Shown piece by piece: positions 30,227 to 37,318 of a stretch of 37,318 nt of DNA; position 1 is the stretch's first letter, and each line of letters opens with the position of its first letter. This DNA is from an uncultured Clostridia bacterium (GTDB taxonomy: Bacteria; Bacillota; Clostridia; Oscillospirales; Ruminococcaceae). Location: contig CAMNVW010000003.1 in the NCBI GenBank assembly GCA_946563605.1, positions 1 to 37,318 of the forward strand. Direction: 5' to 3'. The notes under the pieces were generated by a model that ran no database searches, was not told where the DNA came from, and saw nothing but the letters and a program-made list of their open reading frames with translations. The translations under genes and the position numbers were made by a program.

Positions 30227-31420
30227 TTACTCCACCATATGGCGAACATAGTCCACCGCACCGACATCCTTCCCGTTGCGGCGGTAGACTCTTGGCACAC
30301 GCTTTCCGATGACGCACATGACCTCATAGTGGATGGTATCGGTCATCTCTGCAATTTCCTCCATGGTAATACGCTTGCCGTCCTCTTCGCCAACAATGGT
30401 AATCTGCATTCCGTCGCTCAAATCTGGAATATCGGTGACGTCCAGCAAAAGCTGATCCATGCAGATTCTGCCGACGATATTCGCAAAATTTCCATTGACC
30501 AGCATTCTGCCATGATTCGACAAGCTGCGGTGATAGCCGTCGGCATAGCCAATCGGCACCGTTGCGATGCGCATATCATGGTCAGCGGTAAAGGTTCTGC
30601 CATAGCTGAGTTTTGCCCCTGCTTTTACTTCCTTGATCATCGAAATGACCGAGTGAAGCTGCATCGCCGGTTTTAAATCAATCTTTCCCTCACAGGCTTT
30701 ATCCGGCACCAGACCGTAAATCAAAATTCCCGCGCGCACCATATCCAGATGAAATTCAGGGTAATTGACGATGCCGCCGCTGTTGCAGCAATGGCGGAGC
30801 ATAAAGCGGATTCCCTGACGCTGCAAACGGTCGCAGACTTCCATAAAACACTCGTACTGCTGGCGGGTGTAGTCGATGGAGTCCTCGTTATATTCATCCG
30901 AACTGGAAAAATGGGTGAAGATGCCGTCACACCGCAGGTTTGGGAAATTGCAGACGCTCGCGATCTCTTCCACCGCCGTCTGCATATCCTGATCCGCCTC
31001 AAAACCGATGCGTCCCATGCCGGTATCCACTTTAATATGGCAGGCGACCGTCACACCGGCACGCTGCGCCTGCTGCTGAAGTTTTTTTGCGTATTCCAGA
31101 GAAAATACCGCCTGGGTAATATTGTACTCGCAGAGCTGTTTTGCCTTGTTCGGCGGCGTTGTGCCCAGAATCAGAATCGGATGGTAAATGCCCTGGTTGC
31201 GCAGCGACATAGCTTCGTTGAGGTTGGAAACGGCAAACCAGTTGACGCCCAGCCGCACCAACTCATCCGCTATATATTTATCGCCGTGTCCATAGGCGTC
31301 CGCCTTCACCACGCCCATAATCATACACCCAGGTTTTAACTTTTCTTTGATGGAACGGATGTTATAGTCGATGCAGTCCAAATCTACCACTGCCCAGCTG
31401 CGCCGAAGAAAATCAACCAT
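30227..31420 (-). CDS. alr: alanine racemase
   Basis: A 397-aa PLP enzyme interconverting L- and D-alanine for peptidoglycan. The PLP lysine is K39 in VVKADAYGHG. The catalytic tyrosine is in GAKLSYGRTF. Also seen are the barrel segment HIKVDTGMGRIG and the C-terminal PIGYADGYHRSLSNHG and GRICMDQLLLDV. The length is typical. GGAGGAG lies 6 nt before the ATG. It is divergent from spoVAC, and its transcript runs toward the hairpin at 30156. In some spore formers a racemase in the spore dampens L-alanine germination; the spoVA neighbourhood makes that possible here, but the housekeeping role explains it equally well. Confidence 0.97.
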   Translation of the reverse strand: MVDFLRRSWAVVDLDCIDYNIRSIKEKLKPGCMIMGVVKADAYGHGDKYIADELVRLGVNWFAVSNLNEAMSLRNQGIYHPILILGTTPPNKAKQLCEYNITQAVFSLEYAKKLQQQAQRAGVTVACHIKVDTGMGRIGFEADQDMQTAVEEIASVCNFPNLRCDGIFTHFSSSDEYNEDSIDYTRQQYECFMEVCDRLQRQGIRFMLRHCCNSGGIVNYPEFHLDMVRAGILIYGLVPDKACEGKIDLKPAMQLHSVISMIKEVKAGAKLSYGRTFTADHDMRIATVPIGYADGYHRSLSNHGRMLVNGNFANIVGRICMDQLLLDVTDIPDLSDGMQITIVGEEDGKRITMEEIAEMTDTIHYEVMCVIGKRVPRVYRRNGKDVGAVDYVRHMVE

Positions 31421-31617
31421 TGCTCTCTCCTCCTGTCATCATAATTTGTCTATCTGCATTGATTTTTGGTTTATCGTTTGAAATGAAATGTCTTCATTCA
31501 GAATACCACCAATTTGCCTGAATGTCACTGGGGTAAAGTCATAATTTTTTTATATCAATTGATACGTTCACGAAAGTTTTTTAGGAAATGCTGACCTTGA
31601 CTTCCAGACATTTCTAT

Positions 31618-31647
31618 CAATGAAAAGAAATTGACAGGCACATACTA
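31618..31647 (+). promoter_or_regulatory. candidate sigma-G/sigma-F promoter of spoVACDE
   Basis: CATACTA (31641-31647) is a full match to the forespore -10 consensus. CAATG (31618-31622), exactly 18 bp upstream, matches 4 of 5 positions of the -35. The leader to spoVAC would be about 90 nt. The rest of the 325-bp gap between alr and spoVAC holds only short AT-rich sequence and two GCCTGAATGT copies (about 31512 and 31690). Confidence 0.5.
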
Positions 31648-31745
31648 TCACTATACACGAATTTCAAAAAAGATACAATCAAATTTTATCAGCCTGAATG
31701 TAAGGCTCCGGCAGCTTTTTACTGCCCCGAAAGGAGAAAAAACAG

Positions 31746-32174
31746 ATGACAAAACAGGAATACGCTTTGTGGGCTCAGCAGGAAAGCCCCAAATCAAAAG
31801 GCCTTGGCGATATTTTGAGAGCATTTTTGTTCGGCGGTCTTATCTGCGTAATCGGACAGCTTCTTATCTTTTTCTTTGAAAACCGCGGCGCAGGCGAAAT
31901 GGCGCCGGTTTTCGCCTCAGCCTGCCTTGTAGTCCTCTCCGCCATACTGACCGGAATCAACATCTATGACAACATCGCAAAATATGCCGGCGCAGGTACG
32001 CTTGTTCCCATCACCGGATTCGCAAACTCAATGGTCAGCGCCGCGATGGAATTTAAGACGGAAGGCTTCATCTTAGGTTTAGGTGCCAAAATGTTTATCA
32101 TCGCAGGTCCCGTTATTGTCTATGGCGTCAGTGCCTCGGTCATTTACGGCATCATCTTATTTTTGCTGGGTTAA
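31746..32174 (+). CDS. spoVAC: stage V sporulation protein AC
   Basis: A 142-aa polytopic membrane protein of the spore inner membrane. Together with SpoVAD and SpoVAE it moves Ca-dipicolinate into the forespore and releases it in germination; SpoVAC itself has been shown to form a mechanosensitive channel in Bacillus. Typical segments are DILRAFLFGGLICVIGQLLI, LTGINIYDNIAKYAGAGTLV and PITGFANSMVSAAMEFKTEG. The length is normal. AAAGGAG lies before the ATG. It is the first gene of a three-gene operon lacking spoVAA, AB and AF, as is common in clostridia. Confidence 0.96.
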   Translation: MTKQEYALWAQQESPKSKGLGDILRAFLFGGLICVIGQLLIFFFENRGAGEMAPVFASACLVVLSAILTGINIYDNIAKYAGAGTLVPITGFANSMVSAAMEFKTEGFILGLGAKMFIIAGPVIVYGVSASVIYGIILFLLG

Positions 32175-32187
32175 GGAGGAAGTACGT

Positions 32188-33219
32188 ATGCCTAAAAAAA
32201 TTGGAAGCAAAACACTTTTGCTAACCTCCTCGCCCTCCATCATCGGATATGCCGCGGTGGGTGCAAAGAAGGAAAAGCAGGGTCCTCTTGCCGATTATTT
32301 TGACTATCTTTCGGAGGATTCCTCCTTTGGCGAAAAGACGTGGGAAAAAGCAGAAACGCTGATGCAGAAAAAAGCTATTGAGCTCGCGCTCCAAAAGTGC
32401 AGCGTCCAGAAAACAGATGTTGATTTTCTGTTCGCCGGAGACCTGCTCAACCAGTGCATCGGTTCAGCTTATGCGTCGCGTGATATGGCGATGCCATTTT
32501 TCGGCTTATATGGCGCCTGCTCCACCATGTCCGAAAGCCTGTGCCTTGCAGCGATGTTTGTGGACGGTCAGCTCGCAAACCGCTGTGTCGCAGCGACCTC
32601 CTCGCACTTTTGCTCGGCGGAGCGGCAGTTCCGCTTTCCGCTTGAATATGGCGGTCAGCGAACCCCGACCTCCCAGTGGACCGTCACCGGTTCGGGCGCG
32701 TGCGTCGTTGCACCGTCTAAACAGGCGCCTTACCTGCGCGCTGTCACAGTCGGCACCGTGGCTGACCTTGGCATTACCGACATCAACAACATGGGTGCGG
32801 CAATGGCTCCTGCCGCCGCACAGACGCTGTGCCAGTTTTTCTCCGACACCTCCACCCGACCGGAGGATTACGACCTTATTTTAACAGGTGACCTTGGCTT
32901 TGTCGGCAGCAGACTGCTGGAGCGAATGATGCAGGCGGAAGGCTACCCGATGGCAAAACTGCACAACGACTGCGGCTTGATGATCTACGACCGCGTAAAG
33001 CAGGACGTTCACGCCGGCGGCTCCGGCTGCGGCTGTGCAGCTTCGGTGCTGTGTTCGTTCATTCTGCCACAGATTGCCTGCCAGCGGCTCAAAAACGTGC
33101 TGTTCATGGCAACCGGTGCGCTGATGAGCCCGACCAGCAACCAGCAGGGCGAAAGTATCCCAGGAATTGCACATCTGCTGCATATCTCTGCTTTCCCAAA
33201 TGAAAAGGAGGCAAAATAA
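32188..33219 (+). CDS. spoVAD: stage V sporulation protein AD
   Basis: A 343-aa protein with a thiolase-like fold that binds dipicolinic acid; it sits on the spore inner membrane as a partner of SpoVAC. Family segments are GSKTLLLTSSPSIIGYAAVG, DLLNQCIGSAYASRDMAMPF, GLYGACSTMSESLCLAAMFV and GSGACVVAP, then VGTVADLGITDINNMGAAMA and ILTGDLGFVGS. ATG 32188 is chosen because AAGGAGGA precedes it by 8 nt and the N-terminus then matches the family; the longer frame overlaps spoVAC. It lies 13 nt after spoVAC. Confidence 0.96.
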   Translation: MPKKIGSKTLLLTSSPSIIGYAAVGAKKEKQGPLADYFDYLSEDSSFGEKTWEKAETLMQKKAIELALQKCSVQKTDVDFLFAGDLLNQCIGSAYASRDMAMPFFGLYGACSTMSESLCLAAMFVDGQLANRCVAATSSHFCSAERQFRFPLEYGGQRTPTSQWTVTGSGACVVAPSKQAPYLRAVTVGTVADLGITDINNMGAAMAPAAAQTLCQFFSDTSTRPEDYDLILTGDLGFVGSRLLERMMQAEGYPMAKLHNDCGLMIYDRVKQDVHAGGSGCGCAASVLCSFILPQIACQRLKNVLFMATGALMSPTSNQQGESIPGIAHLLHISAFPNEKEAK

Positions 33220-33221
33220 AA

Positions 33222-33587
33222 ATGGATTTTATGATGCTTTTGAAAGCCTTCATCGTTGGGGGCATCATCTGTGCCATCGGTCAGGTTTTCATTGATTATA
33301 CCAAGCTCACACCTGCGCGCATCCTTGTCGGATTTGTCGTTTTAGGCGTTATCCTCGGCGCGCTGGGATGGTACCAGCCGCTGATTGACTTTGCCGGAGC
33401 TGGTGCGACGGTTCCGCTGACAGGATTTGGCGCAACGCTTGCTAAAGGAGTGCGCGAAGCGGTTGCCACCGATGGATTTTTCGGTGCATTTACCGGCGGA
33501 CTGACCGCTACTGCCGGCGGTATCACCGTTGCCATTGTTGCCGCATTGATCGCCGGATTCTTCTGCAACTCTGATGAAAAGAGTTAA
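33222..33587 (+). CDS. spoVAE: stage V sporulation protein AE
   Basis: A 121-aa membrane protein of the SpoVA channel, paralogous to SpoVAC. It shares LLKAFIVGGIICAIGQVFID and the GAGATVPLTGFGATLAKGV motif, has about four hydrophobic segments and lacks an extra domain. It starts 2 nt after the spoVAD stop, with AAAGGAGG inside the spoVAD end, so translation is coupled. It is the last gene of the operon, ended by the hairpin at 33603. Confidence 0.95.
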   Translation: MDFMMLLKAFIVGGIICAIGQVFIDYTKLTPARILVGFVVLGVILGALGWYQPLIDFAGAGATVPLTGFGATLAKGVREAVATDGFFGAFTGGLTATAGGITVAIVAALIAGFFCNSDEKS

Positions 33588-33602
33588 GCTATCTGAAAGC
33601 AA

Positions 33603-33647
33603 AGCCGGCAGATGATTTGTGAACACAAATCATCTGCCGGCTTTTTA
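33603..33647 (+). terminator. terminator of spoVACDE
   Basis: An 18-bp perfect stem beginning AGCCGGCAGATGATTTGT, with a GAAC loop, is followed by TTTTTAT. On the minus strand it may also end the MATE gene. Confidence 0.92.
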
Positions 33648-33668
33648 TACTGCAATCCCTGTGGCAAA

Positions 33669-35039
33669 TTAAAACGCCTGTTTATTTTCCCGAAACAGCT
33701 TTCTTGTTACCAGCAGGAAAACGATTGCCGTCGTGACCGACGCGATAATATCCGCTACGGGTTCTGCTGCCAAAATACCGTTAAATCCGAATACCAGCGG
33801 CAGGATCAGCGCCAGCGGAATCAGCAGGAACACCTTGCGGAGCAGCGCCAAAACCATCGATGTTTTTGCCTGTCCCAACGCCACAAAGGTCTGCTGGCAG
33901 CTGTACTGTATCCCCAGCAGGAACACGCCCAGCATAAAGATCCGCAGGTAACCTGGCGCCACTTCCAACAGCGCCGCATCAGAGGAAAACAGCGTGATAA
34001 AGGCGCGCGGAAATAACATGGTCAACACCCAGACAACGGTGGTGTAAATCATCGCGGTTCGCACAAGCAATGAAAAGGCTTTTTTTACGCGGTCGAGTTT
34101 GCGAGCACCGTAGTTATAGCTGACAATCGGCTGTGCGCCCTGCGTCAATCCAACCAGCGGCAGCACAAAAAACTGCATACAAGAAAGCAGGATACTCATG
34201 ATGCTGATGAGCAAATCCACCTGCTCTCCGCCGTAATGCTTAATCTGCGCATTAAAAGTCAGCTGCACCAGACTTTCGGTGGACTGCATAATAAACGGTG
34301 CAACACCCAACGCCATCGTCGGCAGTAAAATTGCCGGATGAATCCTGAGATTCTTTCTTCGAATCTTCAAAAGTGTTTTTCTGCCAAGCAAAAACCAGAA
34401 CACCCAAACCGCCGAAATCGTCTGGGAAATAACCGTTGCAACAGCTGCGCCGCGCACTCCCAGACCCAATCCATAAATCAAAATAGGATCCAGAAGGATA
34501 TTGCTGACCGCACCGATGATGACAGTCAGCATACTAATCGTTGCAAAGCCCTGCGCACTGATAAACGGATTCAGTCCCAACGCCAGCTGCACCGAAAGCG
34601 TACCCATAAGATAGATGGTAAAATACTGCTGCGCCAGCGGCAGGGAATTTTCTGTCGCGCCAAACCATGTCAGCAGCGTCGCGTTGGTGAGCAAAAAAAG
34701 CGCCGTCAACACAATCGACATTAGGATCAGTGCGGAAAAGCAGTTGCCCAGTATCTTTTCCGCCTCATCTTTTCTCCCTGCGCCCAGCGCGATTGCCGCG
34801 CGCGGCGCACCGCCCATTCCAATCAGCGCAGAAAAGGCGGAGATAATCATAATCAGCGGAAACGAAACGCCCAGCGCCGCCAATGCAAGCGAACCTACTT
34901 CCGGCAAATGCCCGATATAGATGCGGTCCACAATGTTATACAGCGCATTGATGACCTGCGCAGTGATTGCCGGCAGCGACATCTTCACCAGCAGCTTTCC
35001 GATCGGCTGCGTTCCCAGCTTATTTTCTTTTTCCTCCAT
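33669..35039 (-). CDS. MATE family efflux transporter (second copy)
   Basis: A 456-aa polytopic exporter of the MATE family, likely driven by Na+ or H+. Characteristic stretches are LLVKMSLPAITAQVINALYN and IVDRIYIGHLPEVGSLALAA in helices 1-2 and GMGGAPRAAIALGAGRKDEA in the first loop. The second half has GLTQGAQPIVSYNYGARKLD. It is closer to the clostridial VinF/DinF-like branch than the MATE at 592-1983, from its helix-2 IGH motif. The start is ATG 35039, with AAAGGAG 8 nt upstream; the longer frame adds MKGVCV and overlaps that site. Substrate is unknown. Confidence 0.93.
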   Translation of the reverse strand: MEEKENKLGTQPIGKLLVKMSLPAITAQVINALYNIVDRIYIGHLPEVGSLALAALGVSFPLIMIISAFSALIGMGGAPRAAIALGAGRKDEAEKILGNCFSALILMSIVLTALFLLTNATLLTWFGATENSLPLAQQYFTIYLMGTLSVQLALGLNPFISAQGFATISMLTVIIGAVSNILLDPILIYGLGLGVRGAAVATVISQTISAVWVFWFLLGRKTLLKIRRKNLRIHPAILLPTMALGVAPFIMQSTESLVQLTFNAQIKHYGGEQVDLLISIMSILLSCMQFFVLPLVGLTQGAQPIVSYNYGARKLDRVKKAFSLLVRTAMIYTTVVWVLTMLFPRAFITLFSSDAALLEVAPGYLRIFMLGVFLLGIQYSCQQTFVALGQAKTSMVLALLRKVFLLIPLALILPLVFGFNGILAAEPVADIIASVTTAIVFLLVTRKLFRENKQAF

Positions 35040-35158
35040 CACACAAACTCCTTTCAAGGGGAAAAGTTTTCCCCGAAAAAATTTCTCTCTGGGAAAATCT
35101 ATTGCTTATTATGGAACCATTTTCCTTTTTCTACACGACTGCAAAAAGATTTTCCCAT

Positions 35159-35200
35159 CAGCCCGATTCCTGACTGCTGAGGAGAGGCAGAAGTCGGGCT
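35159..35200 (-). terminator. possible terminator of the NUDIX gene
   Basis: AGCCCGA and TCGGGCT close a hairpin with partial inner pairing, 7 nt beyond the NUDIX stop. The T-rich stretch on the minus strand lies about 10 nt further on, so the call is weak. A GGGGAAAA/TTTTCCCC palindrome lies nearby at 35058-35074. Confidence 0.35.
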
Positions 35201-35207
35201 GAAAACA

Positions 35208-35762
35208 TTACTGTTCGTTGGATGTGTTTTGTTGGCGCTGCGCATATAATTTGAGAATACCAATCTGTGTCTTGGCATCCTCGATTTCCCCCTGCATCAC
35301 CATCTGCACCGCCTGTGCAAACGGAACACGCAAAACGGTGAGAAATTCCCCCTCGTCCAAATGCTGGTGTGCCTGATGCAGACCGGACGCGCTGTAAATA
35401 TGAATGATCTCGGTACAGTAGGCAGGCGTCGGATACAGTTCACCCAATTTTTCAAAGCGGTCGGCTGTACAGCCGCACTCCTCCTCCAGTTCGCGGATAC
35501 CGCACGTGCGAGGGTCTTCACCCAATTCAATTTTGCCGGCAGGCAGCTCGATGATCTCCTTGCTGTAAGGATAGCGGAACTGCTTCACCAGCAAAATATT
35601 GTCCATTTCATCGATTGCTGCGACGCAGACGCCGCCGTGATGAACCACCAGTTCGCGGGTCGTTGGATGCCCGTTTTCAAGTTCCACCTTATCCTCTCTG
35701 ACCTCAATGATCCTTCCCTGAAAGATCGTCTTTGTTGCGGTCATTTTTTCTGTATGCGTCAT
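35208..35762 (-). CDS. NUDIX hydrolase, ADP-ribose pyrophosphatase type
   Basis: A 184-aa hydrolase. The NUDIX box is complete at residues 76-98 (G-x5-E-x7-REL-x-EE-x-G), preceded by KEIIELPAGKIE. The N-terminal strand-swapped region (TIFQGRIIEVREDKVELENG) and the proline and acidic residues after the box (ELYPTPAYCTEIIHIY) fit ADP-ribose pyrophosphatases. These split ADP-ribose to AMP and ribose 5-phosphate. The start is ATG 35762, with AAGGAG 10 nt upstream; the longer frame at 35789 lies in the rpsT terminator. It is a single gene. Confidence 0.93.
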   Translation of the reverse strand: MTHTEKMTATKTIFQGRIIEVREDKVELENGHPTTRELVVHHGGVCVAAIDEMDNILLVKQFRYPYSKEIIELPAGKIELGEDPRTCGIRELEEECGCTADRFEKLGELYPTPAYCTEIIHIYSASGLHQAHQHLDEGEFLTVLRVPFAQAVQMVMQGEIEDAKTQIGILKLYAQRQQNTSNEQ

Positions 35763-35784
35763 GTTTGTCACACTCCTTGGATAT

Positions 35785-35846
35785 AACAAAATCCACAGAC
35801 CCGATAGAGTCTGTGGATTTTACAATAAAATTATCCGGATAATTTT
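35785..35846 (-). terminator. terminator of rpsT, with an adjacent 20-bp palindrome
   Basis: AAAATCCACAGAC (35788-35800) pairs with 35809-35821, with T-rich flanks on the minus strand. Between it and rpsT lies a perfect 20-bp palindrome, AAAATTATCC/GGATAATTTT (35827-35846). Confidence 0.85.
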
Positions 35847-35883
35847 ATTTTGCTTCAAAGCGAATCCTGTTCACACCGCAAAA

Positions 35884-36135
35884 CTATTTTGCAAGAGCAG
35901 CGAGAGTGGATTTCTTTCTGGCAGCGCAATTTTTGTGGATAATTCCCTTTGCACAAGCCTGGTCGATCTTTTTAACAGCAGCTTTTACGAGAACGTCTTT
36001 GTTATCAGCGTTTTCTGCAATAGCAGCGTTAGCCTGTTTGAGAACAGTTTTCAGGTTTGTTCTGCAAGCTTTGTTGCGAGCTGCACGTTTTTCCTGAACC
36101 AGGATTCTCTTCTTAGCAGATTTAATATTTGCCAT
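35884..36135 (-). CDS. rpsT: 30S ribosomal protein S20
   Basis: An 83-aa, very basic ribosomal protein that binds 16S rRNA early in 30S assembly. Family sequence is MANIKSAKKRILVQEKRAAR, then TNLKTVLKQANAAIAENADN, then HKNCAARKKSTLAALAK. It is slightly shorter than the usual 85-88 aa. The start is ATG 36135, with AGGAGG 8 nt upstream; the in-frame GTG at 36144 overlaps it. It is divergent from gpr, a common clostridial arrangement. Confidence 0.97.
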   Translation of the reverse strand: MANIKSAKKRILVQEKRAARNKACRTNLKTVLKQANAAIAENADNKDVLVKAAVKKIDQACAKGIIHKNCAARKKSTLAALAK

Positions 36136-36365
36136 TCTAAACACCTCCTATTCCATCTTGACAGTACACTCAATTTTATCATCCTTTTTCCAAAAAATCA
36201 ACTCCTTTCAAAATTATTTGTGAGGTTTGCCAATTTACAAGACCATAAAGTCCAAATATTCAGCGACTATCCTAGCATTTTTGGTTATTTTCACGCACGT
36301 TTGTATAAAAAATATCCTCCCGTCAAAGATACTTTGCATACAAAGAAGCTGAAAGGAGCCATCTT

Positions 36366-37265
36366 ATGCCGGATCATTTTTCCTATAAACCTTCCTTTTT
36401 TCCGCGTTCCGACCTTGCGCTTGAACTTGCCGCACCTTTAATCGAAAGCAAACAGCTTCCCGAAGGGTTATCTGTCCGCCGCCAAAATTACGGCTGTGTG
36501 GAGATCACCTGCGTGACCATCAGCACACATCAGGCTGCCCAACGCTTAGGAAAACCCTGTGGAAAATACCTGACCATTGAAACACCGCCGCTGTGGAACA
36601 GCCTGCTTGATCCGCAGCAGGAAATCAACGCTGCCGCCGACTGTATCCGCAAGCTGCTGCCCTCGGATGGCAGTATTCTGGTCGTGGGGCTCGGCAACAA
36701 TCAAATCACGCCCGACGCACTCGGTCCGCAGGTGGTCGACCGCATCCTCGCGACCCGACACCTCACCGGCGACCTCGCCCGCAAAACAGGCTTAGACGCC
36801 TTGCGCAAGACCTCCGCCATCTCCCCTGGCGTGATGGGACAAACCGGCATCGAAACGGGTGAAATCGTCCGTGCGCTGGTCAATTTTATCCAGCCTGCCG
36901 CCGTCATCGCCATCGACGCGCTTGCCGCACAGGAGTATAGCCGTTTGGGGCGCACCATCCAAATTTCGGACAGCGGCATTTCGCCAGGCTCCGGCGTTCA
37001 GAACAGCCGCAAAGAATTAAGCGTGAAAACGCTTGGCATCCCTGTTATTTCCATCGGCGTCCCCACTGTGATTGACGGCGCGACCCTCACCGCCGCCTTT
37101 TCCAATGTTCCGAAAGAAAAGCTCTCTGCCGCCGCTTCTGCAATGGTTACGCCGCGAGAGGTTGACCGCATGATTGGTCACGCCGCAAAATTTATTTCCC
37201 TTGCCGTCAATAAATCGCTCTACCCCGACCTTTCGCTTGAGGAAATCTCTTTTTTGTGCGCGTAG
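36366..37265 (+). CDS. gpr: GPR endopeptidase (spore germination protease)
   Basis: A 299-aa aspartic-type protease made as a zymogen in the forespore. It degrades small acid-soluble spore proteins in germination. Seen are FFPRSDLALELA near the start, SILVVGLGNNQITPDALGPQ with one catalytic-type Asp, and AIDALAAQEYSRLGRTIQIS with the second. DSGISPGSGVQNSRKELSVK and GIPVISIGVPTVID follow. The usual GIHPGSGVGN-type motif reads GISPGSGVQN here, two changes. AAAGGAG lies 8 nt before the ATG. A CATACAA at 36337 could be a forespore -10, but no -35 fits. Repeat R7 follows 27 nt after the stop. Confidence 0.95.
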   Translation: MPDHFSYKPSFFPRSDLALELAAPLIESKQLPEGLSVRRQNYGCVEITCVTISTHQAAQRLGKPCGKYLTIETPPLWNSLLDPQQEINAAADCIRKLLPSDGSILVVGLGNNQITPDALGPQVVDRILATRHLTGDLARKTGLDALRKTSAISPGVMGQTGIETGEIVRALVNFIQPAAVIAIDALAAQEYSRLGRTIQISDSGISPGSGVQNSRKELSVKTLGIPVISIGVPTVIDGATLTAAFSNVPKEKLSAAASAMVTPREVDRMIGHAAKFISLAVNKSLYPDLSLEEISFLCA

Positions 37266-37291
37266 GGTTTGTTAGCTTTCCATTTTTATGA

Positions 37292-37318
37292 TAAAAGTTT
37301 TCGCCAGCCTTTTTCAAA
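37292..37318 (+). repeat. modular hairpin repeat, copy R7, cut by window end
   Basis: It reads AAAAGTTTTCGCCAGCC followed by TTTTTCAAA, the beginning of the module as in R1 and R2, in sense orientation after gpr. The remainder lies outside the window. Confidence 0.85.

Noticed and set aside
36303..36343. Sigma-G promoter for gpr (GTATA with CATACAA)
   Set aside because: The two elements are about 29 bp apart, far from the required 17-18 bp, so only the -10 is suggestive.
35761..36441. 226-codon plus frame across rpsT and into gpr
   Set aside because: It is antisense of rpsT and its terminator; both flanking genes are certain.

Overview
The window reads as chromosomal DNA of a spore-forming, low-to-mid GC member of the Clostridia, probably an Oscillospirales/Ruminococcaceae-type gut anaerobe. 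That placement is inference. The evidence is spoVACDE, the germination protease gene gpr next to rpsT, an AgcS amino-acid carrier, a butanol-dehydrogenase-like Fe-ADH with a Rex-like site, DUF1847/DUF4830/FmdE/LarE proteins, and A/G-rich ribosome binding sites with frequent TTG and GTG starts. I see no phage, no insertion-sequence transposase, no CRISPR array and no rRNA.

Layout. 1-2817: hairpin array, initiator tRNA, MATE exporter, DUF1847 protein. 2989-4832: AgcS carrier overlapping a DUF4830 protein. 4833-7445: a small regulatory and secretory locus. It holds a palindrome cluster, an HTH+TPR regulator, a convergent 72-aa secreted Pro-rich peptide precursor, and two exported Cys/His proteins divergent from the peptide gene, with one long palindrome between the two divergent promoters. 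7461-9450: a tightly coupled operon of RsuA-type pseudouridine synthase, 3-methyladenine glycosylase and SLOG protein. 9630-10065: an XRE regulator with its own operator-like palindrome. 10160-13542: a ribbon-helix-helix-like protein followed by clpB. 13721-16711: DUF819 membrane protein, structured intergenic repeats, GNAT, XRE regulator, and a Cys-rich small gene broken by a 16-bp tandem duplication. 16723-21678: typA, pyridoxal kinase, lipoprotein, coiled-coil and PH-like proteins. 21741-25930: FmdE, LarE inside nested inverted repeats, and an M3 peptidase lipoprotein. 26234-30188: a small membrane protein, YgjP-type metallopeptidase, GNAT, Fe-ADH, DUF2726. 30227-37265: alr, spoVAC-D-E, a second MATE, NUDIX, rpsT and gpr.

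The most unusual content is not protein coding. A modular family of intergenic repeats (at least seven copies between 14961 and 37318) keeps the same order of hairpins. The stem sequences differ between copies while pairing is kept, and six of seven copies lie in the same orientation downstream of a gene's 3' end. One repeat-bearing gap also contains an 88-nt cloverleaf-like fold (15095-15182). Around larE the modules form near-identical inverted copies of about 200 bp. A second two-hairpin element with a fixed AACGC and re-paired stems occurs three times there. These, and the HTH-TPR/secreted-peptide locus at 5056-7374, are the best candidates for undescribed biology.

All calls come from reading the sequence and remembered family knowledge; no database search was run.
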